64,000 bases of DNA from UBA5429 sp942493315 (GTDB lineage Bacteria > Bacteroidota > Bacteroidia > Bacteroidales > WCHB1-69): NCBI GenBank assembly GCA_942493315.1, contig OW818690.1:496001-560000 (forward strand). Reading direction: 5' to 3'. Within the stretch, counting starts at the first letter, position 1; each line of letters begins with the position of its first letter. This document shows, in pieces, positions 41,984 through 51,837 of this stretch. Under the pieces are notes generated by a model. It searched no databases and was not told where the DNA came from. It saw only the letters and a list, made by a program, of their open reading frames with translations. Made by a program: the position numbers and the translations under genes.

Positions 41984-44900
41984 CAAATAAATCAACTTCC
42001 CGACCACCTTAGGATATCCCATTTGTTTCAATTTATCACAATACAAATCAATCTGTTCCTGATGTTTAAGTAATGGAGTTCCTGTTTTATAATCAATAAC
42101 AACCACCTCATCTTCTCCAAATATTACTCTATCGGGTCGCAGTAGGGTTCCATCTGTGGAGATGATGCTGGTTTCATTAAGAACTGATAAATCATTTATA
42201 AAATAGGGTGCAAATTCCCAATCTGTAATTAGTTTTTTCAATAGTTTTTTCAAATATTCCCGATACATTTCAGGTGTTTCCTGAATTAAAAGTTCAATTT
42301 CTGCTTCACTTTCGGGAAATCTTTTCAATTCTGACAAAAACTGATGTATAAAGATTCCTCTTTCTTGTTCTTCATTCCAGCTTTTTTGAAAATCAAAGGC
42401 TAAAAATGCTGAACTTAAGGAAAATGGAGAAACAAAAACCTGAGATACGGCAACATCTGTTTTATGATCTTTTGGATGAACCTTTCTTTGAACTTGAGAA
42501 GATGCGGGTATTTCTGTATAATACTGATGATCAGTATAATAATATTGGAAAAAATCTTCTTGATCTTCAGGATAATTCTCGGCAATAAACTGGCCCAAAA
42601 ACTTGGAGTAATTGCCGGATTTTTTCTCTTTTGTGATGATATACAACCTATCTTTGGGTCTTGTATGAACCACATATAGTTTATTCAACTGATCCAAAGC
42701 GGTACTCCTTTTTTCTGACTCCAATAGAAATTGGTACGAATCTGGTACATCATCATTTTTAAGTTGAATCCAACTATAGGGCAATCCGGTAACCTTTTTC
42801 TCATCTTTGATCCAATAATCTGATTTGGTGAATTTGTAGCCATACTGGGTGAACGGAAAAATCACAATAGGATAAGCAAGTCCTTTCGATTTATGGATGG
42901 TAGAGATGGTCACCGCATTGGATTCCGTAGGAGCATTGAGGGTTAATTTTTCTGCATTTTGTTCCCACCAGTCGATAAAATTTTGAATACTTCCATGAGA
43001 ATTTTTCAAAAACTGATCCACCTGATCCAAAAGCATGATGATGAATGGGTCATTTTCCGTTATTCTAAATATGGAAATAATTTTATTTACTAAAGTGAAC
43101 AACGGGGTATTAAGCCACTCTTCTTTTGAGATTTGAACATCAAAACGGTTTAAAAATTGATAAAAATCAGGTTCCTCTTTTAAATTTTTGAACAGTTCGT
43201 TTTGTAACTCAGGATAATTTCTAATTAAAAAGTGCCCCATCATCATTCTGGCAATCTTATTATTCGAATTTTGCAAATAATAAAGGGTTGAAATGATCAC
43301 CATCACTTCCTGAGATGAGGAGAGCATCAAGGAGTCGGATGAGATCACCGGAACACTGTTTTTACTTAAAAATTCACCCATTGAACTACCCAATTTATTG
43401 GAACTGACTAAAACAGCCATATCTCCATAAGGAATTTTTTCCTCCTCCAATTGCCGGATCGTCTTTAAAGTTTGTTCCAATAAATATTGTGTTGTATCGG
43501 CATGATCCTGGTCATTTTTAAATCGGATTGAAACGAACCCCATATCTTTTCCCGAATCCGGTTTTTGAACCACATCTTCATAGTAGGATTCTAACCCTTC
43601 AAAATTGGACAATCGCGAAATAAATTGAAAAAACTGATTGTTAAAATCAACAATACTTAAAGTGGATCTGTAATTATGATCCATTAATTTCAACTGATAC
43701 TCCTCTTCGGAAGCCCCTAGAGGATTAATCATCTCCTGATACCCCTCAAATTGAGAAAGTTTGTATAATAAAGAGGAATCTCCGTTTCTAAAACGATAGA
43801 TCGCTTGTTTCACATCCCCAAAAAGAAAAGTTTCCCCTTTTTCTTTGAATTCATTATACCCGGATAATGCATTTTGAATCAATGGGATTAGATTTTCCAT
43901 TTGCAGTTTGGACGTGTCTTGAAATTCATCCAGAAAAAAGTAGCTGAATTTATTCCCCATTTTCTCATAAATGAAAGGGGTGTCATCATCTTTAATTTTA
44001 TCATGAATAATCCCATTGGTTTCACTCAGATAAAAAAGATTATCTTGTTCCTTAATCTCCTCAATCACCCCTTTTAAATCGATCAATAAGGCTAATTGTG
44101 TAAGATTTTTTCCAAAAAAGGTGACCTCTTTTAATAGATCATATTGTTGTTTTAAAGAATCCAGAAGTTGAATCAACTGATTCAAATGGGGTTCCAATTC
44201 GGGAGGCATCCCTTTTTTATATTTTTTATTTAAAAAGTCATAAAAGTAATCAGAATCAAAACAAGCAATCTCTTTTACCAATTTATCAAATATTTTAGGA
44301 TCGGCATTTATGCTTGTAACTAATGTTTTATAATCCTGAGTAATCTCTTTGATTTTATTTTTATATTTTCTTCTTAGAATGGTGATCTGAAGGGCAGACT
44401 TATCAAATTCAGATTTGTCCAGTTTACTGAGAGCCTGAATAGCAAAATAGGAATCTTCATTAAAAATATTTTGCAATAATGAGATCAGATCCTTTTCCAC
44501 TTTCCATTTTCCGGTCTCCTCAATTTTGGATTCTACCAAAGTTAAAATTCTTTGAGAGAGCTCTTTATTGTCCACAGAAAGTTTATTCAAAAGAAGATCG
44601 ACAGTCTGTTCATGCAATTCATCTAATTGAATTTCAAGTGTATAGTTCATATTTAGACCCAATTCAAAAGAGAATGCTCTTAATATTTTTTGAAAAAAAG
44701 TATCAATGGTACTGATAGAAAAATTGTCATAATCGTACAGGATCTCTTGCAGGAGTTCTGTAGCTTTTTTCTTTATATAAAAAGGGAATGGTATTTCAGG
44801 ATTTTTAGGATCAATCATTTTTTGAATATCCTGATAAGTAGCTTTCAAAGGACCTGATAATTGATCGTAGGGATCAAAGGCAAAACTTTTCAGGGTATCC

Positions 44901-45058
44901 AAAATTCTCCCTTTCATTTCAGCCGTAGCATTGTTGGTAAATGTAATTGCCAAAATATGTTTATACTTTCTCGGATTCGGAAGCGCCAACGCTAGATACT
45001 CCACCACTAAACGGGAAGTTTTTCCGGAACCTGCTGATGCTGTATAAACGGTGAACAT
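41981..45058 (-). CDS. AddA/RecB-like UvrD helicase-nuclease
   Basis: The 1025-residue protein has the UvrD/PcrA helicase motifs: Walker A TASAGSGKTSRL at residues 5-16, LAITFTNNATAEMKGR (Ia), FFLDEFQDTSKLQ (II, near 370), FGDVKQAIYRFRNGD (III), ISTIHKSKGLAYPIVIFPF (V) and YVVHTRPKDRLYI (VI). The end has a PD-(D/E)XK nuclease segment (VVVIDYKTGTPLLKHQEQID). It should unwind and degrade double-strand ends for recombination, as AddA does. Its partner AddB, usually encoded beside it, is not in the window. It starts two bases after tsaD. Confidence 0.88.
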   Translation of the reverse strand: MFTVYTASAGSGKTSRLVVEYLALALPNPRKYKHILAITFTNNATAEMKGRILDTLKSFAFDPYDQLSGPLKATYQDIQKMIDPKNPEIPFPFYIKKKATELLQEILYDYDNFSISTIDTFFQKILRAFSFELGLNMNYTLEIQLDELHEQTVDLLLNKLSVDNKELSQRILTLVESKIEETGKWKVEKDLISLLQNIFNEDSYFAIQALSKLDKSEFDKSALQITILRRKYKNKIKEITQDYKTLVTSINADPKIFDKLVKEIACFDSDYFYDFLNKKYKKGMPPELEPHLNQLIQLLDSLKQQYDLLKEVTFFGKNLTQLALLIDLKGVIEEIKEQDNLFYLSETNGIIHDKIKDDDTPFIYEKMGNKFSYFFLDEFQDTSKLQMENLIPLIQNALSGYNEFKEKGETFLFGDVKQAIYRFRNGDSSLLYKLSQFEGYQEMINPLGASEEEYQLKLMDHNYRSTLSIVDFNNQFFQFISRLSNFEGLESYYEDVVQKPDSGKDMGFVSIRFKNDQDHADTTQYLLEQTLKTIRQLEEEKIPYGDMAVLVSSNKLGSSMGEFLSKNSVPVISSDSLMLSSSQEVMVIISTLYYLQNSNNKIARMMMGHFLIRNYPELQNELFKNLKEEPDFYQFLNRFDVQISKEEWLNTPLFTLVNKIISIFRITENDPFIIMLLDQVDQFLKNSHGSIQNFIDWWEQNAEKLTLNAPTESNAVTISTIHKSKGLAYPIVIFPFTQYGYKFTKSDYWIKDEKKVTGLPYSWIQLKNDDVPDSYQFLLESEKRSTALDQLNKLYVVHTRPKDRLYIITKEKKSGNYSKFLGQFIAENYPEDQEDFFQYYYTDHQYYTEIPASSQVQRKVHPKDHKTDVAVSQVFVSPFSLSSAFLAFDFQKSWNEEQERGIFIHQFLSELKRFPESEAEIELLIQETPEMYREYLKKLLKKLITDWEFAPYFINDLSVLNETSIISTDGTLLRPDRVIFGEDEVVVIDYKTGTPLLKHQEQIDLYCDKLKQMGYPKVVGKLIYL

Positions 45059-45060
45059 AG

Positions 45061-46077
45061 TTAACGAATGGATGAATAAGGTATATTGGATAAATCTGAA
45101 AATTCCCCTTTCAGGTATTTAAAATAGCCATAAACAGCAATCATTGCCGCATTATCTGTAGTTAAAGACATGGGAGGAATACACACTTTTTTGTTATATT
45201 TTTCAGCCAATTGAAGCATAGCAGCTCTTAAAGCGGAGTTGGCTGCAACGCCTCCTGAAAGGGCAAAATTAGTACAATGGGTATTTTGAAGTGCGATCTC
45301 CATTTTTACTGTAAGTGATTTAACGATAGCAAATTGAATAGATGCTGCTAAATCTTTGATATTTTCATCAATAAAATTGGGATTCACTTTCAGTTGATCT
45401 CTCAAAAAATAGAGAAATGATGTTTTTAATCCGCTGAAACTATAATCGAGCCCAGGAAGTTTAGCCGGCGCAAATGTAAAACGCTTTGGATCACCCTCTT
45501 GAGCTAATTTATCGATCACCGGGCCACCGGGATAAGGCAAGCCCAAAATCTTAGCCGCTTTATCGAACGCTTCACCGGCAGCATCATCAATTGTTTTTCC
45601 CAATATTTGCATATCAAAATAATCATTGATTTGCAAAATCTGAGTATGGCCTCCTGAAACAGTTAGGCATAAAAAAGGAAATTCCGGTTTAACTTTTTCC
45701 TCTCCCGGGAAGTCAAGATAATTAGCTAAAACGTGTGCTTGTAGATGATCGACAATGATAACCGGAATATCTAAACTGAGTGATAATGCTTTAGCGAATG
45801 AACTTCCCACTAATAAGGATCCTAAAAGTCCGGGACCATTCGTATAAGCTATTGCTGATATTTGTTTTTTGTTTATCTTTGCACGTTTTAGTGCAGTATC
45901 AACCACCGGAATGATATTCTGCTGATGCGCTCGTGATGCTAACTCAGGAACTACGCCACCAAACTCGGCATGTACTTTTTGTCCAGCGATAACGTTAGAT
46001 AAAATGGTAGTATTCTCGATCACAGCGGCAGATGTGTCGTCACAGGAAGATTCGATGCCTAAAATATAAACTGACAT
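45061..46077 (-). CDS. tsaD: tRNA N6-adenosine threonylcarbamoyltransferase
   Basis: TsaD transfers the threonylcarbamoyl group to A37 of tRNAs that read ANN codons, with TsaB and TsaE. The 338-residue length is normal. The N-terminus reads GIESSCDDTSAAV, the metal-binding pair H111 and H115 stands in DHLQAHV, and GPGLLGSLLVG and NFALSGGVAANSALR complete the ASKHA nucleotide-binding fold. The gene is divergent from tamB, with only 14 bases between the ATGs, so its -7 box (46100-46107) lies inside the start of tamB. Confidence 0.95.
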   Translation of the reverse strand: MSVYILGIESSCDDTSAAVIENTTILSNVIAGQKVHAEFGGVVPELASRAHQQNIIPVVDTALKRAKINKKQISAIAYTNGPGLLGSLLVGSSFAKALSLSLDIPVIIVDHLQAHVLANYLDFPGEEKVKPEFPFLCLTVSGGHTQILQINDYFDMQILGKTIDDAAGEAFDKAAKILGLPYPGGPVIDKLAQEGDPKRFTFAPAKLPGLDYSFSGLKTSFLYFLRDQLKVNPNFIDENIKDLAASIQFAIVKSLTVKMEIALQNTHCTNFALSGGVAANSALRAAMLQLAEKYNKKVCIPPMSLTTDNAAMIAVYGYFKYLKGEFSDLSNIPYSSIR

Positions 46078-46091
46078 ATTGACTTTGTTTT

Positions 46092-49000
46092 ATGAAGCGC
46101 AAAATTACTAAAAAAATAATGCAAATCTTGTTGAAGAGCTTGCTCATTTTTGTTGCGCTTGATTTATTGATAGTGCTCCTTGTTTTTACACCGCCCATTC
46201 AGAAGATGATTATCAATAAAGTGACCTCATCTATTTCAGAACAGTCAGGAGTTGCTTTTTCCATTCAAAAAATTTACATTACCCCATTTTTTAGAATCAG
46301 AGCCAAAAATGTTTCTATTAAAGATCACCATAATAACAACATGATATCGGGAGGTGAACTCTCCGGAAGGTTAGATATCAAAAGGTTCTCTTCCAATTCC
46401 ATATACATAAAAGATGTTGTTTTAAAAGGGGGTGAAATGGTTTTAAGAACCTATAAAGGGGAACATATTATAAATATGAATGTTTGGATCAACCATTTTA
46501 AAACCACTCCATCCACAACACCTTTTATTCTTCATTTCAATAAAATTAAATTGATAGATGGCAGATTTGCTGTGATCAACGACAACACAAGAACTTATCC
46601 CACAGACAATTCTATGGATTACGGTTTTTTTGAGTTTAAAAATGTGGATGCCGAAATTGAGAATTTTTTAGTTCATGGACCTGAAGTGTCCTGTGATATC
46701 AAGCAAGTCTCCACTGAACAATATACCGGTTTTAAAATCAAAACTTTTACAGGAAAATTTAAAATTAACAAAAATGAATTATTAGTCAGTGATTGTAATT
46801 TTACTACCGAAAAAAGTAAAGCAACCCTTGATTTTGCATTCAGGTATAACTCTTTCAAAGATTATTCAGACTTTTTTAACAAAATTCGATTTGATGTGGA
46901 TGTCAAATCTTCTGTTGTCCACATGGATGATATCTCATGTTTTGCTCCAGCTATTAGAGGAATGCATAATAGTTTTATAATGAATGGAAAAGGGGAAGGC
47001 CCTTTAAATGCATTGAAAATTTCTCATTGTTATCTGAAATATAAACTCACCACATTTATTGCAGGTAATTTTGAATTTTATAATATTCTGGATTTTAAAA
47101 ACAGTTCCTATAACTTCGAAATTAAACATTCTGCGATTAATCCTGCTGATGTTTCCGGTTTTTATTTACCTGGAGGAAATACCATTGGATTACCTGATAT
47201 GATCTCTCAAATTGGCAATAGTTCACTAACCGGTAATTTTGAGGGAACATTCAATTATTTTAAAACGAAATTGAAATTGGTAACACCCATTGGAAATAGT
47301 GAAATTGCACTCCAGACATATCCAGGCATAGATCAGATGGAGTTTAACGGAACTGTTTCAACAAAAGATTTTCAACTGGGTAAATTATTGAATCAAACCA
47401 ATAGCTTAGGGTTAGCCAACGGCTCTTTTGAGATTAATGGGAGTGCAGCGCCATTTTTTGGTGATGCCCCTTTTGCTCCTTCTTTAAAAGCTACCATTGT
47501 TGGGGATTTAACTCAATTTGACTTTTGTTCCTATCCCATCCAGGATATTCATATTGATGGTGTTTATCAACAAAACAAATACCAGGCAACAATTGAAGCC
47601 CAAGACAAAAACCTGGATTTTTTCATAGATGGATTAGTTGATTTTACAGATCCTGTCTCAAGATATAAAGTGAACCTTTCTGTTGATAATATCCATTTTG
47701 GTGCACTATTTAAAAACTATACCCACATTATCAATCAGGAATCTCCCAATTGGATTGAACAATTGGTTCTCTTTTCTCAAAATAAACCCAATCTGGATTT
47801 TTCTGTTGAGAGTTTAGATGCTGAAATTTTAGGAAACTCTTTGGAGAACCTTACAGGCTTTGTAGGGATCAATAAAATCATTATTCATAACAATGATCAA
47901 ACTGCTTATTGTGACTGGATGAGATTAAATTCGGTTAGACTTCCTGACAATATTAAAAAATTTATGCTGAAAGGGAATATTGTAAATGCAAATCTTACAA
48001 CCAATTACCCCATATCAGCTATTTGGGACTCATTGAAAAATATAGCCTCTTTCTATTTCCCTGCATTAATGGGAAAAACTCAAGATCACTCATTTTTAAA
48101 AAACAATTTGAAAAACCCAGCTCCACAATTCTTGACATTTTCTATTGAAACATTTGAAACGGATGATCTATTGTCCGTTTTTGTTCCGGAATTAAGTGTT
48201 GCACCCAACACTATAATGAATGGATATGTTGGAAATAACCGGGACTCAGATTCGATTGTTTTTCGTTCAAAATCTATCCAATGGGGAAAAGTTTGGCGAT
48301 TAGACAATATTTCATTTAAAGGAAAAATGAATCAAAATCAATACTTTGATTTGAATATGAATGTCGATTCTGTTATCTATTTTAGAAACCATTCCAACTG
48401 GGATTTTAGGGATATTGCATTAAAAGCCTCAACAAAAAATCAGAAAATTGATTTCACTATCTCTTTTGTGAGTCCGGATACGTCTAATTATAAAAATTCA
48501 AACACCATTTCAGGTTATACAGATTTCTCCAATACAGGTGATTTATATGTAAAACTGGATCAGGCAAAAGGGTATTTGAGAGAAACTGTTTGGACCATTG
48601 CTGGAAAAAATGAGATCCATTTTTATAAGAACAAAATTGGATTTGAAGATTTTCAAATGCGTTCCAATTTAACGAAAATCACAATTAACGGAGGATATTC
48701 CAAATCTTTAGATGATGATTTGGATATCTCGATTGAGAATTTAGATGTTTCATTAATTAACGCCATCACTTCTCAAATCAATATCAGATTGGGCGGAAAT
48801 ATGACTGCTATAATGACTTACGAGTCGCGGCAGGATCGATCGATGTTGACGGGAAAATCATACTTCGAAAATTTTGTTTTTAACAACGAAAAATTAGGAA
48901 CCCTATTTGCCTTTGCTGAAGCCCCACAAAAAGGTTCTCCCGTGTTTTTTGGGGGTCTTTTTGTACAGGATACCATCCATAAATTAGGAGATATTAATCA

Positions 49001-50687
49001 ATACAACATTTTAAACTACGGCAAAGGAAGAATTAAGCTGGCAGATTTAAACGGAAATTATAATATCAATAAAAAAGAATTAAGGATTCATGGGATGATT
49101 GATACGGTTAGAATTGGTTTTCTATCCCCATTTCTTGCTTCGTTCAGTCATCATGTTTCCGGTGTAGCTTCAGGGGAACTCACTTTTGTTTCCAATCCGG
49201 ATTCCTTATACTTTGATGGTATTGTTTTGATTAAAGAAGCATATCTTGGAATCTCCCCTTTAAACACCATATACAAAATTAGAGATCAACTGGTTAAATT
49301 TGATACCAAAGGGATCTCTTTCGACCGAATTGAAGTTTCAGACAAATATAACAATAAAGCGATAGTCGATGGTTATGTATATCATCGCAATTTTAGTACT
49401 TTTGATGTTAATTTGAATATACAAACTTCCAGAATCTTAGCTATGAGCAGGATTAAAAAAACGGATACCTATTTTTATGGAGATGCGTTTGCTTCTGGGA
49501 GCATTCAAATCACCGGAAATAACAAAAAGATGTCGTTTACCGGAAATAATCTTACCTCATTAACAGGTACTATGGTTGGATTTCCAATCTCTTATGCCAG
49601 CACTTCGTATGAAGATAGTGGAATTCGGTTTGTCGTTCCTGAAGAAACAGAGAATATCAATAAGCCTAAACCTGTAGAATCGAAATTTGAAATGGATTTT
49701 GATTTTGTATTTGACATCAATAAAGACGCAGATGTTCGGATCGATTTAGAACCGATTGATGGTATTTTGCAATGCAAAACAAATGGTAAAATCAGGTTAA
49801 CCTACAATTCAAAAACCGATCGTTTGAATATGGATGGAAGACTGGATCTTCTTTCCGGAAGTTTCAGTATGTCCGTAAAAGATATTGTTCCAAGAGAGTT
49901 TGAACTCATGGAAGGGGGAACCATCAATTTTAATGGCCCGATTAAATCATCTACAATCTCTTTAACAGCTATGTTTCCCCGAACTGCATCTTTGAAAAAG
50001 TTAAGTGAAAACATCACAGTTTCAAAAACACAGGTTAACGCATATCTTACACTTTCAGGTGATCTCATGAAACCACAACCCTCCTTCTCTTTAGGGTTTC
50101 CAAAATTAACCAGTGAAGAGGAGAAACAGGTATTTGCTGTTCTGGATACTTCTGATACTCAAAGTACTTTGTTACAATTTTTCTCTTTGGTATATTTAGG
50201 GGAGTTTTATTCTTCCACAACTGCCATTACTGACTTTCAGGCAGTTGGAACAAGTGTTGATATCGTAGCCCGTACTGTAAGTAATTTAATTCTACAGAAT
50301 ATTAAATTTGTAGATCTTAACTTTAACATGATCACTTCCAATCAATATTTCAAAGAGTACTCTGTCGATATGGAAAAACCTCTTTTTAACGATCGTGTAG
50401 TGATAAAAACCAAATTAGGATATGCTGAAAGTTTAAATCAGACAACCGATAACAATTTTATTGGAGACTGGAGTTTTATGTATTTCTTTGATGATGACAA
50501 AAACTGGAGGTTGAAACTCTTTTACTTTAATGATCAAACTATACTCAATGATTTTTCCCAAAACTTATCCAGACCTACTCAGGGAGGAGGAGTTGCTTTA
50601 ATTTATCAACAGGAATTTTTTAACAGGAGAAGATTAATTGAACTTACAAAAGAGAAAAAAACAAACTTAATCCAATCAAACAAATAG
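46092..50687 (+). CDS. tamB: TamB-family translocation and assembly protein (DUF490)
   Basis: The 1531-residue protein has one N-terminal membrane helix (LLKSLLIFVALDLLIVLLVF) and then a very long series of beta strands of the AsmA/TamB kind (VTSSISEQSGVAFSIQKIYI, VSIKDHHNNNMISGGELSG), ending in the DUF490 domain (about 1170-1500; NMDGRLDLLSGSFSMSVKDI, INFNGPIKSSTISLTAMF, YLTLSGDLMKPQPSFSLGFP). TamB spans the periplasm and helps move lipid or barrel proteins to the outer membrane. The TamA/BamA-like partner is not in view. Two bases separate its stop and ORF from the permease start region, so both are probably one transcript. Confidence 0.9.
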   Translation: MKRKITKKIMQILLKSLLIFVALDLLIVLLVFTPPIQKMIINKVTSSISEQSGVAFSIQKIYITPFFRIRAKNVSIKDHHNNNMISGGELSGRLDIKRFSSNSIYIKDVVLKGGEMVLRTYKGEHIINMNVWINHFKTTPSTTPFILHFNKIKLIDGRFAVINDNTRTYPTDNSMDYGFFEFKNVDAEIENFLVHGPEVSCDIKQVSTEQYTGFKIKTFTGKFKINKNELLVSDCNFTTEKSKATLDFAFRYNSFKDYSDFFNKIRFDVDVKSSVVHMDDISCFAPAIRGMHNSFIMNGKGEGPLNALKISHCYLKYKLTTFIAGNFEFYNILDFKNSSYNFEIKHSAINPADVSGFYLPGGNTIGLPDMISQIGNSSLTGNFEGTFNYFKTKLKLVTPIGNSEIALQTYPGIDQMEFNGTVSTKDFQLGKLLNQTNSLGLANGSFEINGSAAPFFGDAPFAPSLKATIVGDLTQFDFCSYPIQDIHIDGVYQQNKYQATIEAQDKNLDFFIDGLVDFTDPVSRYKVNLSVDNIHFGALFKNYTHIINQESPNWIEQLVLFSQNKPNLDFSVESLDAEILGNSLENLTGFVGINKIIIHNNDQTAYCDWMRLNSVRLPDNIKKFMLKGNIVNANLTTNYPISAIWDSLKNIASFYFPALMGKTQDHSFLKNNLKNPAPQFLTFSIETFETDDLLSVFVPELSVAPNTIMNGYVGNNRDSDSIVFRSKSIQWGKVWRLDNISFKGKMNQNQYFDLNMNVDSVIYFRNHSNWDFRDIALKASTKNQKIDFTISFVSPDTSNYKNSNTISGYTDFSNTGDLYVKLDQAKGYLRETVWTIAGKNEIHFYKNKIGFEDFQMRSNLTKITINGGYSKSLDDDLDISIENLDVSLINAITSQINIRLGGNMTAIMTYESRQDRSMLTGKSYFENFVFNNEKLGTLFAFAEAPQKGSPVFFGGLFVQDTIHKLGDINQYNILNYGKGRIKLADLNGNYNINKKELRIHGMIDTVRIGFLSPFLASFSHHVSGVASGELTFVSNPDSLYFDGIVLIKEAYLGISPLNTIYKIRDQLVKFDTKGISFDRIEVSDKYNNKAIVDGYVYHRNFSTFDVNLNIQTSRILAMSRIKKTDTYFYGDAFASGSIQITGNNKKMSFTGNNLTSLTGTMVGFPISYASTSYEDSGIRFVVPEETENINKPKPVESKFEMDFDFVFDINKDADVRIDLEPIDGILQCKTNGKIRLTYNSKTDRLNMDGRLDLLSGSFSMSVKDIVPREFELMEGGTINFNGPIKSSTISLTAMFPRTASLKKLSENITVSKTQVNAYLTLSGDLMKPQPSFSLGFPKLTSEEEKQVFAVLDTSDTQSTLLQFFSLVYLGEFYSSTTAITDFQAVGTSVDIVARTVSNLILQNIKFVDLNFNMITSNQYFKEYSVDMEKPLFNDRVVIKTKLGYAESLNQTTDNNFIGDWSFMYFFDDDKNWRLKLFYFNDQTILNDFSQNLSRPTQGGGVALIYQQEFFNRRRLIELTKEKKTNLIQSNK
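46100..46107 (-). promoter_or_regulatory. -7 box of tsaD inside the tamB start
   Basis: Minus-strand TAATTTTG matches TAnnTTTG, 22 bases before the tsaD ATG. It falls in codons 3-6 of tamB. A TTGACTTTG word for tamB overlaps the tsaD ATG in turn, so the two divergent promoters cross. Confidence 0.5.
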
Positions 50688-50691
50688 AATT

Positions 50692-51798
50692 ATGAGCGAA
50701 AAAAGGATCTTTACTATTTTATTTTTTCTGGCCATCTTTTTATTTTTAGGTTGGCTGTTTATTGACATTGTGATCTATTTCTTTTTAGCGCTGGTGTTAT
50801 CCATCATTGGCTCCCCTATTGTAAAACTTTTACAAAAAATTGCGATAAAAGGTCGGAGAATGCCGGAATCCTTAGCTGCAGGAATTACTCTTATTGCTCT
50901 TTTAGGTGTCATTACTTCCATCATAATGATTATTGTTCCTATTGTGACAAGAGAATTAGTCGTGATCTCTTCCATCAATCCAGAACTATTTACGAAAGAG
51001 ATAGAGACCTGGTTGAGTTCATTGGAATCCTTTTTAATTGAATACGGAATGCTAAATCCGGATGAACATTTGAGTACTATCATTGCAAATCAATTTTCAG
51101 ATATTTTAAAAAGTATTGATATTCAAAATATTGCAGGAAATATGATCTCTTTTGCTTCTTCCTTATTTATAGCAGTTTTTGCAGTAACTTTTTTGACTTT
51201 TTACTCTTTAAAAGATAAATCAATCTTTTTTAAAACGGTAGAAAAAACGATTCCTGTCAATTACAGAGATAGTTATCATAAAATTTTAAATGCCAGCAAA
51301 CCACCTCTTATTCGTTATTTTACAGGTGTCTTCTTAGAAATGGCAATTATGGGACTGATGGAGGGATTATTTTGCTTTTTTATGGGCATTCCTAATCCAT
51401 TCCTTATTGGAGTCATTGGCGGTTTACTTAACATCATTCCGTACTTAGGACCTATAATCGGAGTAGGATTAAGCTTGATTATGACGGTTACAACTTTACT
51501 TCCTCTGTCTCCTGATGGAGCACTACTCACTAATGCAGTTGTTAAAGTTTTTATTGCATTCGGTATCGCAAAATTAGTGGATGATTTTGTATTACAACCC
51601 CTCATTTATGGCAAAAGTGTAAAAGCTCATCCGGTTGAAATTTTTGTTGTGATTTTAATCGCAGGACAAATTGGAGGAATTTTTGGAATGATCTTTGCAG
51701 TTCCTGCTTATACTTTGCTTAGAATTGTTGTTAAGGAGTTCTTTGGATATTATTACGGTGTGGATTCTCCCATTGTTGAAATTAAAAAAAATGAATAA
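50692..51798 (+). CDS. AI-2E family transporter (YdiK/PerM-type permease)
   Basis: The 368-residue membrane protein has about eight transmembrane helices (from FTILFFLAIFLFLGWLFIDI) and the AI-2E family signature GVIGGLLNIIPYLGPIIGVG followed by DDFVLQPLIYGKSVKAHPVE. The family includes exporters and sodium/proton antiporter-like proteins, so the substrate is uncertain despite the name. It starts four bases after the tamB stop, suggesting cotranscription. Confidence 0.9.
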   Translation: MSEKRIFTILFFLAIFLFLGWLFIDIVIYFFLALVLSIIGSPIVKLLQKIAIKGRRMPESLAAGITLIALLGVITSIIMIIVPIVTRELVVISSINPELFTKEIETWLSSLESFLIEYGMLNPDEHLSTIIANQFSDILKSIDIQNIAGNMISFASSLFIAVFAVTFLTFYSLKDKSIFFKTVEKTIPVNYRDSYHKILNASKPPLIRYFTGVFLEMAIMGLMEGLFCFFMGIPNPFLIGVIGGLLNIIPYLGPIIGVGLSLIMTVTTLLPLSPDGALLTNAVVKVFIAFGIAKLVDDFVLQPLIYGKSVKAHPVEIFVVILIAGQIGGIFGMIFAVPAYTLLRIVVKEFFGYYYGVDSPIVEIKKNE

Positions 51799-51809
51799 AG
51801 AAAATATAT

Positions 51810-51817
51810 TATATTTG
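51810..51817 (+). promoter_or_regulatory. -7 box for the glycosyltransferase gene
   Basis: TATATTTG followed by C. A start at ATG 51829 would leave almost no leader, so the second in-frame ATG at 51838 is the more likely start. Confidence 0.5.
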
Positions 51818-51837
51818 CATCTATAAAAATGAATACT

